From Bacterioplanoides sp965219715 (lineage in GTDB: Bacteria; Pseudomonadota; Gammaproteobacteria; Pseudomonadales; Oceanobacteraceae), in contig NZ_OZ244785.1 of assembly GCF_965219715.1 (NCBI RefSeq), forward strand, positions 4,650,001 to 4,714,000: DNA of 64,000 nucleotides, in the 5' to 3' direction. Below are positions 40,760-49,561 of the stretch, one piece after another. The notes beneath the pieces are model-generated. The model ran no database searches and was not told where the DNA came from. It saw only the letters and a program-made list of their open reading frames with translations. A program made the position numbers and the translations under genes. The stretch's first letter is position 1, and every line of letters starts with the position of its first letter.

Positions 40760-41905
40760 ATGAGTGTTATCTTCCAGGGCGTATCAGCCGTGCTGATACC
40801 ACTGTTTGCATTATCTTTGGCTGGCTGCCTCGACCTGGGGGTCAGCTACAGCGACAAAAATCAAACCATCGAAGTGGGTCATTACAAGCAGCAGTGTAAT
40901 AAAACATCAGCAACACTGTGCTTTGTGACCCGCGAAAATGAAAAAAGTGATTACACGGTTTTTGAAAACCTGAACGGCTTTTCTTCTTTTCAGTGGGGCA
41001 CCCGCTACAGCCTGAAAGTTGAAACCTCTTTCGATAAAAATGGCAAACCAAACCAGTATCAGTTCCGCTCGGTTGCCAGTGAACAGGCGGACAGCAACGC
41101 TTTCTCTCTGACCTTGTATACCGCAACGAATATTCTGACCTCCTCTGATCAGACTAACTGGTCGTTAGCCGGCGAGAAAAATTTCACTGCCACTGCAGAA
41201 CAAGGCAGTGCGATTGCAGCGGCGGTCAGTGATAAAAAAGTAGTTCAGTTGGAATTTACCGCCGCGAATAATAATCTGACCCTGACGAAGGTGAAGTGTT
41301 CTGCGGCGGAAGATAATTTCGCAGCGAATTGTGAAGGAACCAGTACTTCAACCTGGCGTATTGCTCATTTCCAGAGTGACTGCAATCAATCCAGTGGCAA
41401 CCTGTGTTTGATTTATCGGGTCAACAGTTCTGACGACTGGGAACTGTTGCGTACCGATGATGGCAATATCAGTGGCTTCACTCCTGACTGGGGTAAAGAA
41501 TACGATATTGAGGTGGAAAAAACCGTCAGTAACGGTGGCCAGTTAGTCTCGGCAAAATTAAAAACAAATGACGAAACACCGGAAGACAAACTCGATACTG
41601 CCAACAGTTTTGCCTTTGTTTTAAATGGTACATTCCTGAGTAAATCCAACAGCGACAATAAAATTGCTATGTACGACGGTGGTCAGATTCTGGCTTGTGA
41701 CAGCCGCTGCGCTGCAATTAACTCGGCCATAGACAGTGATAACCTGTTGTTGCTGGTGGGTTATGTACAGGGCACTGAAGTTTTTGTTTCTGCGGTTGAA
41801 TGTGATGAAAACCCGGGCAAAGATTTCGACGACTGTGTTAAAGATTATAACGATAAGACCAGTGGCGACGACAATGATGTCAGCTGGTGGCCACCACTGA
41901 ACTGA
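40760..41905 (+). CDS. Lipoprotein with two DUF4377-like repeats
   Basis: A 381-residue lipoprotein. The signal ends in a lipobox (SLAGC, Cys ~23). Two related modules follow: ~36-130 (HYKQQCNKTSATLCFVTRE, FSSFQWGTRYSLKVE) and ~225-320 (HFQSDCNQSSGNLCLIYRV, ISGFTPDWGKEYDIEVE), each with a spaced Cys pair and a GxxY strand, which fits the DUF4377 fold. A third Cys-rich segment is at the C terminus. AACAGGGAAA precedes ATG 40760. Function unknown; probably an envelope protein. Confidence 0.82.
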   Translation: MSVIFQGVSAVLIPLFALSLAGCLDLGVSYSDKNQTIEVGHYKQQCNKTSATLCFVTRENEKSDYTVFENLNGFSSFQWGTRYSLKVETSFDKNGKPNQYQFRSVASEQADSNAFSLTLYTATNILTSSDQTNWSLAGEKNFTATAEQGSAIAAAVSDKKVVQLEFTAANNNLTLTKVKCSAAEDNFAANCEGTSTSTWRIAHFQSDCNQSSGNLCLIYRVNSSDDWELLRTDDGNISGFTPDWGKEYDIEVEKTVSNGGQLVSAKLKTNDETPEDKLDTANSFAFVLNGTFLSKSNSDNKIAMYDGGQILACDSRCAAINSAIDSDNLLLLVGYVQGTEVFVSAVECDENPGKDFDDCVKDYNDKTSGDDNDVSWWPPLN

Positions 41906-41913
41906 TTGTGATC

Positions 41914-41941
41914 CAGGCTCATTGCTGATGCCGTGAGCCTG
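41914..41941. terminator. Hairpin between convergent lipoprotein and yaeQ genes
   Basis: CAGGCTCA (41914-41921) and TGAGCCTG (41934-41941) pair around a 12-base loop between the stops of two convergent genes. No strong T-run, so it is a moderate candidate. Confidence 0.5.
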
Positions 41942-41964
41942 AAACATTTACAGAGTTGGCGATG

Positions 41965-42501
41965 TCAGTCGCGCTGAGAGAATTCCACTTCCAGATTTTC
42001 GCTGCCATTGTTTACCCACAAGGTGCCGTCTTCAATGGTTACCTGCAGTTGCATTCCCCGGCTGCACAGCGACGCCAGCCGTTCAACCGCATTTTCCGAT
42101 AACGATATTACCTGCAGATTTTTAAACCGTGCCAGCTTTCCTGAGTTCTGCTGCCACCAGATATCCGATGCATTTTGCTGATAGTTAATCACAACCACCT
42201 GATCGGATAAGGCGCTGGCTTTGCGAATGCGCTTTTCTTCCGGTTGCCCCAGTTCGATCCAGTTTTCGATATCTCCGGTGAGGTTCTTTTGCCACAGATC
42301 CGGCTCATCGTCATTACTCAATCCACGGCTGAATTCGAGTTGTTCGTGGGCGAATAAAGCAAAAGCAAGAATACGCACCATCATCCGCATTTCCGTTTCG
42401 GATGGGTGCTGCGCAATGGTCAGGTTGTAATCCTGATAGTGGTGGCGGTTAAGGTCAGAAACCGAGAGTTGGCACTTAAAAACGGTGGCAGACAAGGCCA
42501 T
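41965..42501 (-). CDS. yaeQ: YaeQ family protein
   Basis: A 178-residue protein of the YaeQ family, whose fold resembles PD-(D/E)XK nucleases. Family blocks: ATVFKCQLSVSDLNRHHY at the start, LAFALFAHEQLEFSRGLS, DEPDLWQKNLTGDIENWIELG and KASALSDQVVVINY. Length is typical. Biological role unclear. Monocistronic and convergent with the lipoprotein gene. Confidence 0.93.
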   Translation of the reverse strand: MALSATVFKCQLSVSDLNRHHYQDYNLTIAQHPSETEMRMMVRILAFALFAHEQLEFSRGLSNDDEPDLWQKNLTGDIENWIELGQPEEKRIRKASALSDQVVVINYQQNASDIWWQQNSGKLARFKNLQVISLSENAVERLASLCSRGMQLQVTIEDGTLWVNNGSENLEVEFSQRD

Positions 42502-42678
42502 AAGATGTCCTGAATAAGATGGCTAAGCTGTCAGTTTATTACAGCTGACGCCACATTTCAGAGCTTTTGTCTGGCCCCGCAATTCTGGACACGCTGGTAA
42601 TCCGGCACAGCGATATATTGAGCCCATCTGCTGAGCGGACAAACCGGCTCAGATGTTGTGAATATCAGGTGATGAAAG

Positions 42679-43350
42679 ATGAAAAAGATCAGTACTATCG
42701 CATCCGCGTTATTAATTGCAGGCAGTGTTCAGGCTGCGCCAGCCTCTCTCGGTTACGATTATGTTGAACTTAACGGCAGTATTGGCAAGCTGGGAGTTGA
42801 AGTACCGGCAGGAAATAACGACTTCCGCGAAGATATTCGCACCACCAATTTTGCCGGACGCTGGTCAGGAATGATCACCGACAATATTTACAGCACGCTG
42901 GATGTTAATTACCTCAACGGTAATGGTGATAAACGCTTTGGCCCGCTGGAATTTGAACTGGATACCACTCAAATTAATTACTCAGTGTTGATCGGTGGTG
43001 CTTTTGCTGTTGCTGACGGTCTTGATCTGTTTATTGCTGGTGGTATTGGTGGTCTCAGCCAGGACAGTTCACTGGAAATCAACGGCAACAGAAGCAAAGA
43101 TGACCTGGATGTGAAAGAGACTGAATTCGCCTGGGAATTTGGCGTGCGTAAGGCGATGTGGCAACAAGGTCTGGAGTTCGAAGCACGGGTGGAGGGCATT
43201 GGTGACCAGGTGGCGCTCGATCTGAATCTGCCTATTTACATCAACGAAAATGTAGCTTTGGTGCCAACCGCGACCATTATGGAAGAAGAGCGTATTAAGG
43301 TGAACAAAAGCCACTCAACTCTTGGTCTGGGATTACGTATCAGCTACTGA
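42679..43350 (+). CDS. Small outer-membrane beta-barrel protein
   Basis: A 223-residue exported protein. A signal peptide (KKISTIASALLIAGSVQA) is followed by alternating amphipathic strands (YDYVELNGSIGKLGVEV, AGRWSGMITDNIYSTLDVNY, FAVADGLDLFIAGGIGGL) and a C-terminal strand ending in Tyr (STLGLGLRISY), the usual signal for the barrel assembly machinery. About eight to ten strands fit an OmpA/OmpW-like small barrel. Ligand unknown. GATGAAAG precedes ATG 42679. Confidence 0.85.
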   Translation: MKKISTIASALLIAGSVQAAPASLGYDYVELNGSIGKLGVEVPAGNNDFREDIRTTNFAGRWSGMITDNIYSTLDVNYLNGNGDKRFGPLEFELDTTQINYSVLIGGAFAVADGLDLFIAGGIGGLSQDSSLEINGNRSKDDLDVKETEFAWEFGVRKAMWQQGLEFEARVEGIGDQVALDLNLPIYINENVALVPTATIMEEERIKVNKSHSTLGLGLRISY

Positions 43351-43425
43351 TGCAGAAAATCTCGTTTCGCTGAGAAAAAATAGAACGGGGTGATACACTG
43401 ATAGCAGTTGTTACTGGAGTCTGCT

Positions 43426-44340
43426 ATGAGTGAACATCCCTTTTCGGAAGCTCAGTTATTAAGCCCGGAGCTTAAGGTGCTCGATGAGGTGTCACCATTA
43501 TGGAGCAAGCGTTTTGATGACCTTGCAATGTATATATGGGAACACCTTGATCAGCCATTGCCGGTAGAGGAGCTGGCGGAAAAGGTACATTTATCCGTTT
43601 ACCATTTTCATCGCATGTTTGGCTCTGCTTTTGGAGAGTCGCTGGGCAGTTATATTCGTCGTGCCCGGTTAATCAAAGCGACCTCTGACCTGATGGAAAC
43701 GGAAGACGCGATTACCGACATTGCCTTCGATTGTGGTTTTTCGTCTTCACAGGCATTGGCCAAAGCTCTGAAAAAACAAACCGGTATGACGCCGACGGAA
43801 ATTCGTCAGGCCAAGTCACAGCCGGGAATGGATGTACTGATGACGTTGCACAGTCGCCTTGGTCGTCCAAGCAGCAGTGATCAGACTCTTAGCCAGGAGC
43901 AGAAAATGGCCGAACAGCTGGAATTTAAAGTTCATCATTATCCGGACCGCTATTTCTACTGCGAAAAAGTTGAAAAAGCGACGTTTGATAATTCCTATAA
44001 AGTCTGGAAAAACAACACTCCGGATAAAAACGGTGAAATGGTTGCACTGACTTTTGCCGAAGGTGAGTCCATGGCGTTTGAAGATATGGACGTCTGGGTG
44101 GGGGATGCCTGTGACGAGGCGAAACAGAACTTTGTTATGCCGGAAGGGAACTACCTGTTAACCCGTATCAGCCTGACTTCGACTCTGGGGTATTTCTCTG
44201 CCTGGGAGGCGATGGGAAAATACCTGATGAAAGAAGGGCTGGAGCCGGATGAAGACAGCCCGTTGCTGGAAATTACCCATAATCCAACAGCGCTGTTTGC
44301 GGCTGTGGATCTGACATTGTCGATTCGTCTTAAACATTAA
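43426..44340 (+). CDS. AraC family regulator with GyrI-like effector domain
   Basis: A 304-residue regulator whose AraC helix-turn-helix pair is N-terminal (~27-125: VEELAEKVHLSVYHFHRMFG, then DIAFDCGFSSSQALAKALKKQTG). A GyrI-like/bacterial effector-binding domain spans ~165-304, starting EFKVHHYPDRYFYCEKVEKA. This Rob/SoxS-like head-first layout is typical of regulators that sense hydrophobic cations or drugs. TGGAGT precedes ATG 43426. Target unknown; it has no close neighbour on its strand. Confidence 0.9.
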   Translation: MSEHPFSEAQLLSPELKVLDEVSPLWSKRFDDLAMYIWEHLDQPLPVEELAEKVHLSVYHFHRMFGSAFGESLGSYIRRARLIKATSDLMETEDAITDIAFDCGFSSSQALAKALKKQTGMTPTEIRQAKSQPGMDVLMTLHSRLGRPSSSDQTLSQEQKMAEQLEFKVHHYPDRYFYCEKVEKATFDNSYKVWKNNTPDKNGEMVALTFAEGESMAFEDMDVWVGDACDEAKQNFVMPEGNYLLTRISLTSTLGYFSAWEAMGKYLMKEGLEPDEDSPLLEITHNPTALFAAVDLTLSIRLKH

Positions 44341-44571
44341 AGCGTGCTTTATTGTTTTGATACATAAAAATACGTGCCAGTAATTCCAAGATTTTTGTCT
44401 TAGAAATGCTGGTTTTATTTTTTTAATATCTAAAGATCAGTTTTTACTTTCCTTTTTTACGATTCTTCCGCTAATTAGTTAAACATTCGCGTTAATTGTG
44501 CTGACGGGCCAAAAGCCCATCGTCAGTGCCAGCAGTGAAACTGCCCAGGGCCACAAGCCGGAGGAAACGCT
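44341..44571 (+). promoter_or_regulatory. AT-rich leader of the BKD operon with a hairpin
   Basis: This region between the AraC gene and the Leu dehydrogenase gene is AT-rich up to ~44490. A hairpin follows, with outer arms CTGACG (44501-44506) and CGTCAG (44521-44526) and inner GGC/GCC around CAAAA, and then the ribosome binding site GGAGGAAA (44561-44568). The hairpin may be a leader element. A clear promoter pair was not identified. Confidence 0.45.
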
Positions 44572-45612
44572 ATGTTTAAACGCATGCAAGAAATGCAATG
44601 CGAATCCGTGCATTGCTTCAGTTCTGTTCAATCGTCTGTACCATTCCGCGCTTTTATCGTGTTGCACAACTCCGACCGGGGTGCCGCTCTCGGAGGTTGT
44701 CGCTTGCAGCCTTACAGCAATGAGCAGGCTGCGCTCAACGATGCCATGCGCCTGGCACAAGGCATGAGCTACAAAGCCGCATTGGCCGATATCGCCCATG
44801 GCGGAGGCAAGTCGGTAATTATCGAGCCCAAACAGCCCTACGACCGACAGGCGTTATTTCGTTGGTTTGCCGATTGTGTCGATAGTCTTAATGGCCGTTA
44901 TATCACCGCTATGGATGCCGGCACTCAGGTGACCGATATGGATTTAATCGCCAGCCGCACACAACACGTTGCCAGCCACAGCGCAATTGGTGACCCATCC
45001 CCCTTTACCGCACAGGGCGTTTTACACGGCATTCGCGCCGCACTGGAATTTCGGCTGCATAAAGAAATTCGTGATGCCAGTGTTGCGATTCAGGGCTTAG
45101 GCCATGTCGGCCTGGAGCTGGCGCGGCTGTTAATGCGCGCCGGTGCCAAAGTCTGGGTCACTGATCCGAATGTTCAGGCCTGTCATAAAGCCGCTGAAAT
45201 GGGCGCCGAAGTGGTTGAGCTGGAGGATATTTATCGTCTCCCCGCCGACGTGTTTGCACCTTGTGCCCTGGGAGCGGTTATCAACGCTGAAACCCTGCCT
45301 CTGCTCAACTGCAAAATCGTTGCTGGCTGTGCCAATAATCAATTGGCGGATAACGCCATGGGAGATGCGCTGGTTGCACGGGATATTCTCTACGCACCGG
45401 ATTTTGTCATTAATGCCGGTGGGCTGATTTATGCCGCCAGTCGTTATGACCAGCACAATGCCGATCAGATTGAACGGCGTCTGCAGCAGATTTACTACAG
45501 TCTGTTGCGGTTGTTTGTTGCGGCCCAGAGTCGTGGTTGTGGTGTGCATCAGATTGCCGTTGATCAGGCCATCGAAACACTCGCCAGAGATCATCTGAAA
45601 CTCACCGCTTAA
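44572..45612 (+). CDS. Leucine/valine dehydrogenase (Glu/Leu/Phe/Val dehydrogenase family)
   Basis: A 346-residue NAD-dependent amino acid dehydrogenase that deaminates branched-chain amino acids to 2-keto acids. Family blocks: RGAALGGCR at ~36, the catalytic Lys in GGGKSVII at ~77-84, YITAMDAGT at ~110, the Rossmann IQGLGHVG at ~175, and VINAGGL near 282. Length is normal for leucine dehydrogenase. It heads an operon with the keto-acid dehydrogenase genes, so it supplies their substrate; this also speaks for Leu/Val rather than Phe as substrate. Confidence 0.92.
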   Translation: MFKRMQEMQCESVHCFSSVQSSVPFRAFIVLHNSDRGAALGGCRLQPYSNEQAALNDAMRLAQGMSYKAALADIAHGGGKSVIIEPKQPYDRQALFRWFADCVDSLNGRYITAMDAGTQVTDMDLIASRTQHVASHSAIGDPSPFTAQGVLHGIRAALEFRLHKEIRDASVAIQGLGHVGLELARLLMRAGAKVWVTDPNVQACHKAAEMGAEVVELEDIYRLPADVFAPCALGAVINAETLPLLNCKIVAGCANNQLADNAMGDALVARDILYAPDFVINAGGLIYAASRYDQHNADQIERRLQQIYYSLLRLFVAAQSRGCGVHQIAVDQAIETLARDHLKLTA

Positions 45613-45655
45613 CTCATCCGATCCTTTTATCTGTGTTCGGCCAGGAGGCAAGGTT

Positions 45656-46732
45656 ATGAATCCGTATTCAGCCAATTCCGGTATGTTGCAGTATCTCGCC
45701 AGCGATGGCGTTCCTACCCGGGAAGTTCCGATGTGGGCCCACGATATGGAATATCTGGTGAAGGCGTACGAGTGGATGATGTTAACCCGTACCTTTGACC
45801 AGAAAGCCGTGGCATTACAACGCACCGGTCAGATTGGTACTTATCCGTCGTGTCTCGGTCAGGAAGCCATAGCGGTGGCCTGTGGTATGGCGCTGGATGA
45901 TAACGACGTATTGGTGCCTTACTACCGCGATCATGGTGCTCAGCTGGTGCGTGGTTATAACCTTCATGAACTGCTGTTGTACTGGGGCGGTGATGAGCGT
46001 GGCAGTAATGCCGGACCAGCTCAGGACTTGCCGATTTGCGTTCCGATTGCCACCCAGGCTGGTCATGCAGTGGGCATTGCCAGTGCGATGAAAATCCGTG
46101 GCGAACAACAAGCGGTGCTGTGCTCCATTGGTGATGGTGGTTCCTCCAAAGGAGATTTTCTCGAGGCGCTCAATCTTGCCGGCACCTGGCATTTACCCGT
46201 GGTGTTTATCATCAATAACAACCAATGGGCGATCTCGGTGCCACGTCATTTACAGAGTGGCGCGGCCAGCCTGGCCCAGAAAGGCATCGGTGCCGGTATT
46301 CACAGTGTTCAGGTTGATGGCAACGACATGATTGCCATGCTGGATGTGGTTCAGGACGCACTGGAGCGGGCCCGGGATCGTAAGGGCCCAACCTTAATTG
46401 AAGCCATCAGTTACCGTCTCGGTGATCATACGACGGCCGATGACGCCAGCCGCTATCGCGATCAGCAGGATGTGGAATCCGCCTGGCAGCGTGAGCCTAT
46501 GCTGCGTATGCGCCAGTTCCTGCAACACCAGGGCGCCTGGAACGACACCATGGAGCAACGCTGGCAGGATCATTGTCATACCGCCGTCAGCAAAGCCGTT
46601 GAACAGTATCAGGCGGTTCCGCCACAGCCGGACGAAGCCATGTTTGATCATTTGTACGCCGAATGGCCGGGCAACCTTGATGATCAGCTTGACCTGTTTG
46701 CCGCCAAACAAAGCCGGGCTTCAGGCCAATAA
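45656..46732 (+). CDS. bkdA1: Branched-chain 2-oxoacid dehydrogenase E1 alpha subunit
   Basis: A 358-residue thiamine-diphosphate-dependent E1 alpha subunit of the branched-chain keto-acid dehydrogenase. The TPP motif is GDGGSSKGDFLEALNLA with NNNQWAISVP (GDG...NN) at ~160-200. YRDHGAQLVRGY and the phosphorylation-loop region GDHTTADDASRY follow the family. AGGAGG precedes the ATG at ~8 bases. It forms a heterotetramer with the E1 beta encoded next and decarboxylates the keto acids made by the upstream dehydrogenase. Confidence 0.95.
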   Translation: MNPYSANSGMLQYLASDGVPTREVPMWAHDMEYLVKAYEWMMLTRTFDQKAVALQRTGQIGTYPSCLGQEAIAVACGMALDDNDVLVPYYRDHGAQLVRGYNLHELLLYWGGDERGSNAGPAQDLPICVPIATQAGHAVGIASAMKIRGEQQAVLCSIGDGGSSKGDFLEALNLAGTWHLPVVFIINNNQWAISVPRHLQSGAASLAQKGIGAGIHSVQVDGNDMIAMLDVVQDALERARDRKGPTLIEAISYRLGDHTTADDASRYRDQQDVESAWQREPMLRMRQFLQHQGAWNDTMEQRWQDHCHTAVSKAVEQYQAVPPQPDEAMFDHLYAEWPGNLDDQLDLFAAKQSRASGQ

Positions 46733-46754
46733 ATCAGGATATAGGAGCAGAGTG

Positions 46755-47759
46755 ATGAATAGTGTTAATACAGTTCAGACTCAGGATCTGACCCTGGTCG
46801 AAGCGGTAAATCTGGCACTTCACCATGCGATGAAACACGACGATTCGGTGGTGATGCTGGGTGAAGATATTGGTGTTAATGGTGGGGTGTTCCGCGCAAC
46901 CGTTGGCCTGCAGCAAGCATTTGGTCAGCAACGGGTGATGGATACGCCACTGGCCGAAACCCTGATTGCCGGGACCGCAATTGGTATGGCGGTGCACGGA
47001 CTGAAACCTGTGATGGAAATCCAGTTTATGGGATTTATTTTCCCGGCGATGGAGCAGCTGGTGACGCATGCGGCCAGGATGCGCAACCGCACCCGGGGGC
47101 GTTTGCATTGCCCTATGGTGATTCGGGCGCCATTTGGTGGTGGCATTCATGCACCAGAGCATCATTCCGAAAGTACAGAAGCGTTATTTGCCCATATTCC
47201 CGGTATTCGCGTGGTGATTCCGTCTTCACCCAAACGAGCTTATGGCCTGTTGTTGAGTGCCATAGACAGCCCGGACCCGGTGTTATTTCTTGAACCAAAA
47301 CGGATTTATCGTGCGGTGAAACAACCCATCGCCGATGACGGTGAACGCTTACCGCTGGATCGCTGTTTTATTCTGCGCGAAGGCACCGACATCACGCTGG
47401 TGACCTGGGGCGCCTGTGTGCAGGAAACGCTGGAGGTTGCCGGGCAATTAGCGCAGCAAGGCATCAGTGCGGAAGTGATTGATGTGGCGACGGTTTCACC
47501 ACTGGATATGGCCAGTATCCGTACGTCGGTGGAGAAAACCGGTCGTTGTGTGATTGTTCATGAAGCGGCTCGCTCCGGAGGTATTGGTGCTGATATTTCC
47601 GCGCAACTGGCAGAGCACAGTCTGGAATATTTGCAGGCGCCGGTGAGTCGGGTAACCGGGTTTGATACGCCAATGCCGTATTTTCGCCAGGAGAATCTCT
47701 ATATGCCAAACGCGGCTGATGTGATGGCGGCGGTCCAGGCCACGCTGAATTATCGCTAA
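46755..47759 (+). CDS. bkdA2: Branched-chain 2-oxoacid dehydrogenase E1 beta subunit
   Basis: A 334-residue transketolase-like E1 beta subunit. MLGEDIGVNGGVFRAT near 33, DTPLAETLIAG, EIQFMGFIFPA and APFGGGIHAPEHHSES are the usual family blocks, and the C-terminal transketolase domain starts around 205. ATAGGAGC (46741-46748) supports ATG 46755. A long upstream open frame from 46398 reads within the E1 alpha gene and is not part of this protein. Partners with E1 alpha. Confidence 0.95.
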   Translation: MNSVNTVQTQDLTLVEAVNLALHHAMKHDDSVVMLGEDIGVNGGVFRATVGLQQAFGQQRVMDTPLAETLIAGTAIGMAVHGLKPVMEIQFMGFIFPAMEQLVTHAARMRNRTRGRLHCPMVIRAPFGGGIHAPEHHSESTEALFAHIPGIRVVIPSSPKRAYGLLLSAIDSPDPVLFLEPKRIYRAVKQPIADDGERLPLDRCFILREGTDITLVTWGACVQETLEVAGQLAQQGISAEVIDVATVSPLDMASIRTSVEKTGRCVIVHEAARSGGIGADISAQLAEHSLEYLQAPVSRVTGFDTPMPYFRQENLYMPNAADVMAAVQATLNYR

Positions 47760-47828
47760 TTAGCCATAACGAATTTATGACTCATAACGATCAGAAAATC
47801 GATTTAATGACTGAGCAGGGGATAGCCG

Positions 47829-48977
47829 ATGCGTTACTTTAAATTGCCGGATTTAGGTGAAGGTTTAATGGAAGCCGACATTGTTGAATGGCATGTGGCG
47901 GAAGGGGATGAAGTTCAGGTCGACCAGTTATTAGTGTCGGTCGAAACCGCCAAAGCCATTGTTGAAGTGCCGTCTCCCTGTGCCGGAAAAATTCTTCATC
48001 GTTTTGGTGATGAAGGGGATACAGTAAACATTGGTGAGCCGCTGGTGGAATTTATTACCGATGACCAGTCTGATCATGTTGCTACGGCCGCGCCTGCGAC
48101 AGACAGCGGCACGGTTGTGGGTGATATTCCCCAGGCGCAAACCGTTACTCAGGATCAGTTTTCGTTAGCTCCACAGGCTTCAGCTGCCGGAAAGGTCAAA
48201 GCAACGCCCAGTGTCCGGGCATTGGCAAAACGCCTTAACGTCGATATTGAACAGGTAGTGGCTACCGGACAGGAAGGGCGTATAACTGCCGACGATGTTG
48301 AAAAAGCCAGTCGCTTAAATCAGCAACATGGCAGCGGTGAACGATTAACCGGCGTGCGTAAATCCATGGCGAAAAATATGGCCATGGCACACCAACAAGT
48401 GGTTCCCGTTACTTTGTTTGATGAAGCGAATGTCAGCCAGTGGAATGATGGTGAAGATACCACGGTGAGATTGGTTCAGGCGATTGCTTACGCCTGCAGC
48501 AAAGAACCGGATTTAAATGTCTGGTTTAATGGCGAACAATTAACCCGGCGATTAATCGAAAAAATTGATTTAGGCATTGCGGTAGATACCGAGCACGGTT
48601 TATTTGTACCTGTGCTACGTGATGTTGCTAACCGCTGCGCCGATGATTTACGGGCCGGATTAAATCGTCTGAAAAAAGATGTTCAGGCGCGAACCATTCC
48701 GCCAAAAGAATTGCAGGGAGCCACTTTTACCTTATCCAATTATGGCGCGTTGGCAGGGCGTTACGGCACACCAATTGTGGTGCCGCCAACGGTAGCGATT
48801 TTGGGCGCGGGAAAAGTCATGGAAAAACCCATGGCTCAGCTCGGAGAATTATTCGCCGGAAAAGCGCTGCCGTTATCTCTGACATTTGATCACAGAGTGG
48901 TCACCGGTGGTGAGGCTGCACGTTTTATGGCGGCAGTGATAGAAAGTTTGCAGGCTGAGCCGGATATTGATCGATAA
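47829..48977 (+). CDS. bkdB: Branched-chain 2-oxoacid dehydrogenase E2 (lipoyl acyltransferase)
   Basis: A 382-residue dihydrolipoamide acyltransferase: one lipoyl domain at ~1-78 with Lys42 in VETAKAIVEVPSP, a linker, a peripheral-subunit-binding domain at ~120-156 (PSVRALAKRLNVDIEQV), and the catalytic domain from ~170 with DHRVVTGGEA (His355 near the C terminus). It is somewhat shorter than typical E2 enzymes (~420) but has all key motifs. GCAGGGGATAGCC precedes the ATG. No E3 gene follows; the general dihydrolipoamide dehydrogenase elsewhere is presumably used. Confidence 0.94.
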   Translation: MRYFKLPDLGEGLMEADIVEWHVAEGDEVQVDQLLVSVETAKAIVEVPSPCAGKILHRFGDEGDTVNIGEPLVEFITDDQSDHVATAAPATDSGTVVGDIPQAQTVTQDQFSLAPQASAAGKVKATPSVRALAKRLNVDIEQVVATGQEGRITADDVEKASRLNQQHGSGERLTGVRKSMAKNMAMAHQQVVPVTLFDEANVSQWNDGEDTTVRLVQAIAYACSKEPDLNVWFNGEQLTRRLIEKIDLGIAVDTEHGLFVPVLRDVANRCADDLRAGLNRLKKDVQARTIPPKELQGATFTLSNYGALAGRYGTPIVVPPTVAILGAGKVMEKPMAQLGELFAGKALPLSLTFDHRVVTGGEAARFMAAVIESLQAEPDIDR

Positions 48978-49004
48978 AATTTCAGCGATAAGATTTTTTT
49001 GATA

Positions 49005-49034
49005 ATTAAAAGAGAGAACTTAACCGTTCTCTCT
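49005..49034 (-). terminator. Terminator of the minus-strand hypothetical gene
   Basis: AGAGAGAAC (49011-49019) and GTTCTCTCT (49026-49034) pair around a six-base loop and on the minus strand run into TTTTAATT. The hairpin includes the stop codon of the gene 49020-49484 and may also stop the BKD operon, which has an own T-run at 48993-48999. Confidence 0.65.
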
Positions 49035-49484
49035 GGCCCACACTTCCAGCATTAACCGCACACGGTCTTCGCACATTTGTTGTGATAATTGCAATTGGTC
49101 ACGTACTTCTTCGATACGTGATGTGTCCTGAACATCATCGAGATAATCATCGATTTCCAGGCTGACATCCCGGCCGCAACCTTCATACAACTTTTCAAGC
49201 AGCAGCTCACAACGCTCGCGATCATCTGTGGCAACACGAGGTTGCTCCAGATCGTGCTCCAGCTCGCGCAAAACGGAATAACAGGTTTCACCACGCTGGT
49301 AGAGAGTGTCCTGATTAATACCGTGCAGATCTTCCAGAGCGAAATCCCAGTCATCCCAGTCGTCTTCTGGCTGAATCATGGTGGTTTTGATGCTGCCATC
49401 GGCCAGTGACCAGGCGATAGCAATCGGGTGGGCCTGTTCTTCCCAGGAGCTGCCATCAACGGCAAGAAAGTGTGGATATTGCAT
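49020..49484 (-). CDS. DEDDh-exonuclease-like hypothetical protein without catalytic site
   Basis: A 154-residue soluble acidic protein. HFLAVDGSSWEEQAHPIAIAW, LADGSIKTTMIQP and LHGINQDTL follow the order seen in DEDDh (RNase T-like) exonucleases: first strand with DxE, beta hairpin, then HGI helix. The first motif reads Asp-Gly-Ser instead of Asp-x-Glu, and later acidic residues are uncertain. It is probably an inactive relative or only superficially similar. GAGGT precedes ATG 49484; the longer start at 49529 lacks a site. Confidence 0.65.
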   Translation of the reverse strand: MQYPHFLAVDGSSWEEQAHPIAIAWSLADGSIKTTMIQPEDDWDDWDFALEDLHGINQDTLYQRGETCYSVLRELEHDLEQPRVATDDRERCELLLEKLYEGCGRDVSLEIDDYLDDVQDTSRIEEVRDQLQLSQQMCEDRVRLMLEVWARENG

Positions 49485-49561
49485 AACAGACCTCAATCTT
49501 GGTTTTACGCGGTTTACAGATGAGCGCAATGTAAGGTCTGATCAGCACCTTGGCAAGACTC

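Noticed and set aside
46398..46754. N-terminal extension of the E1 beta frame
   Set aside because: These 119 codons overlap the E1 alpha gene in another frame; the family start and AGGAGC site place the start at 46755.
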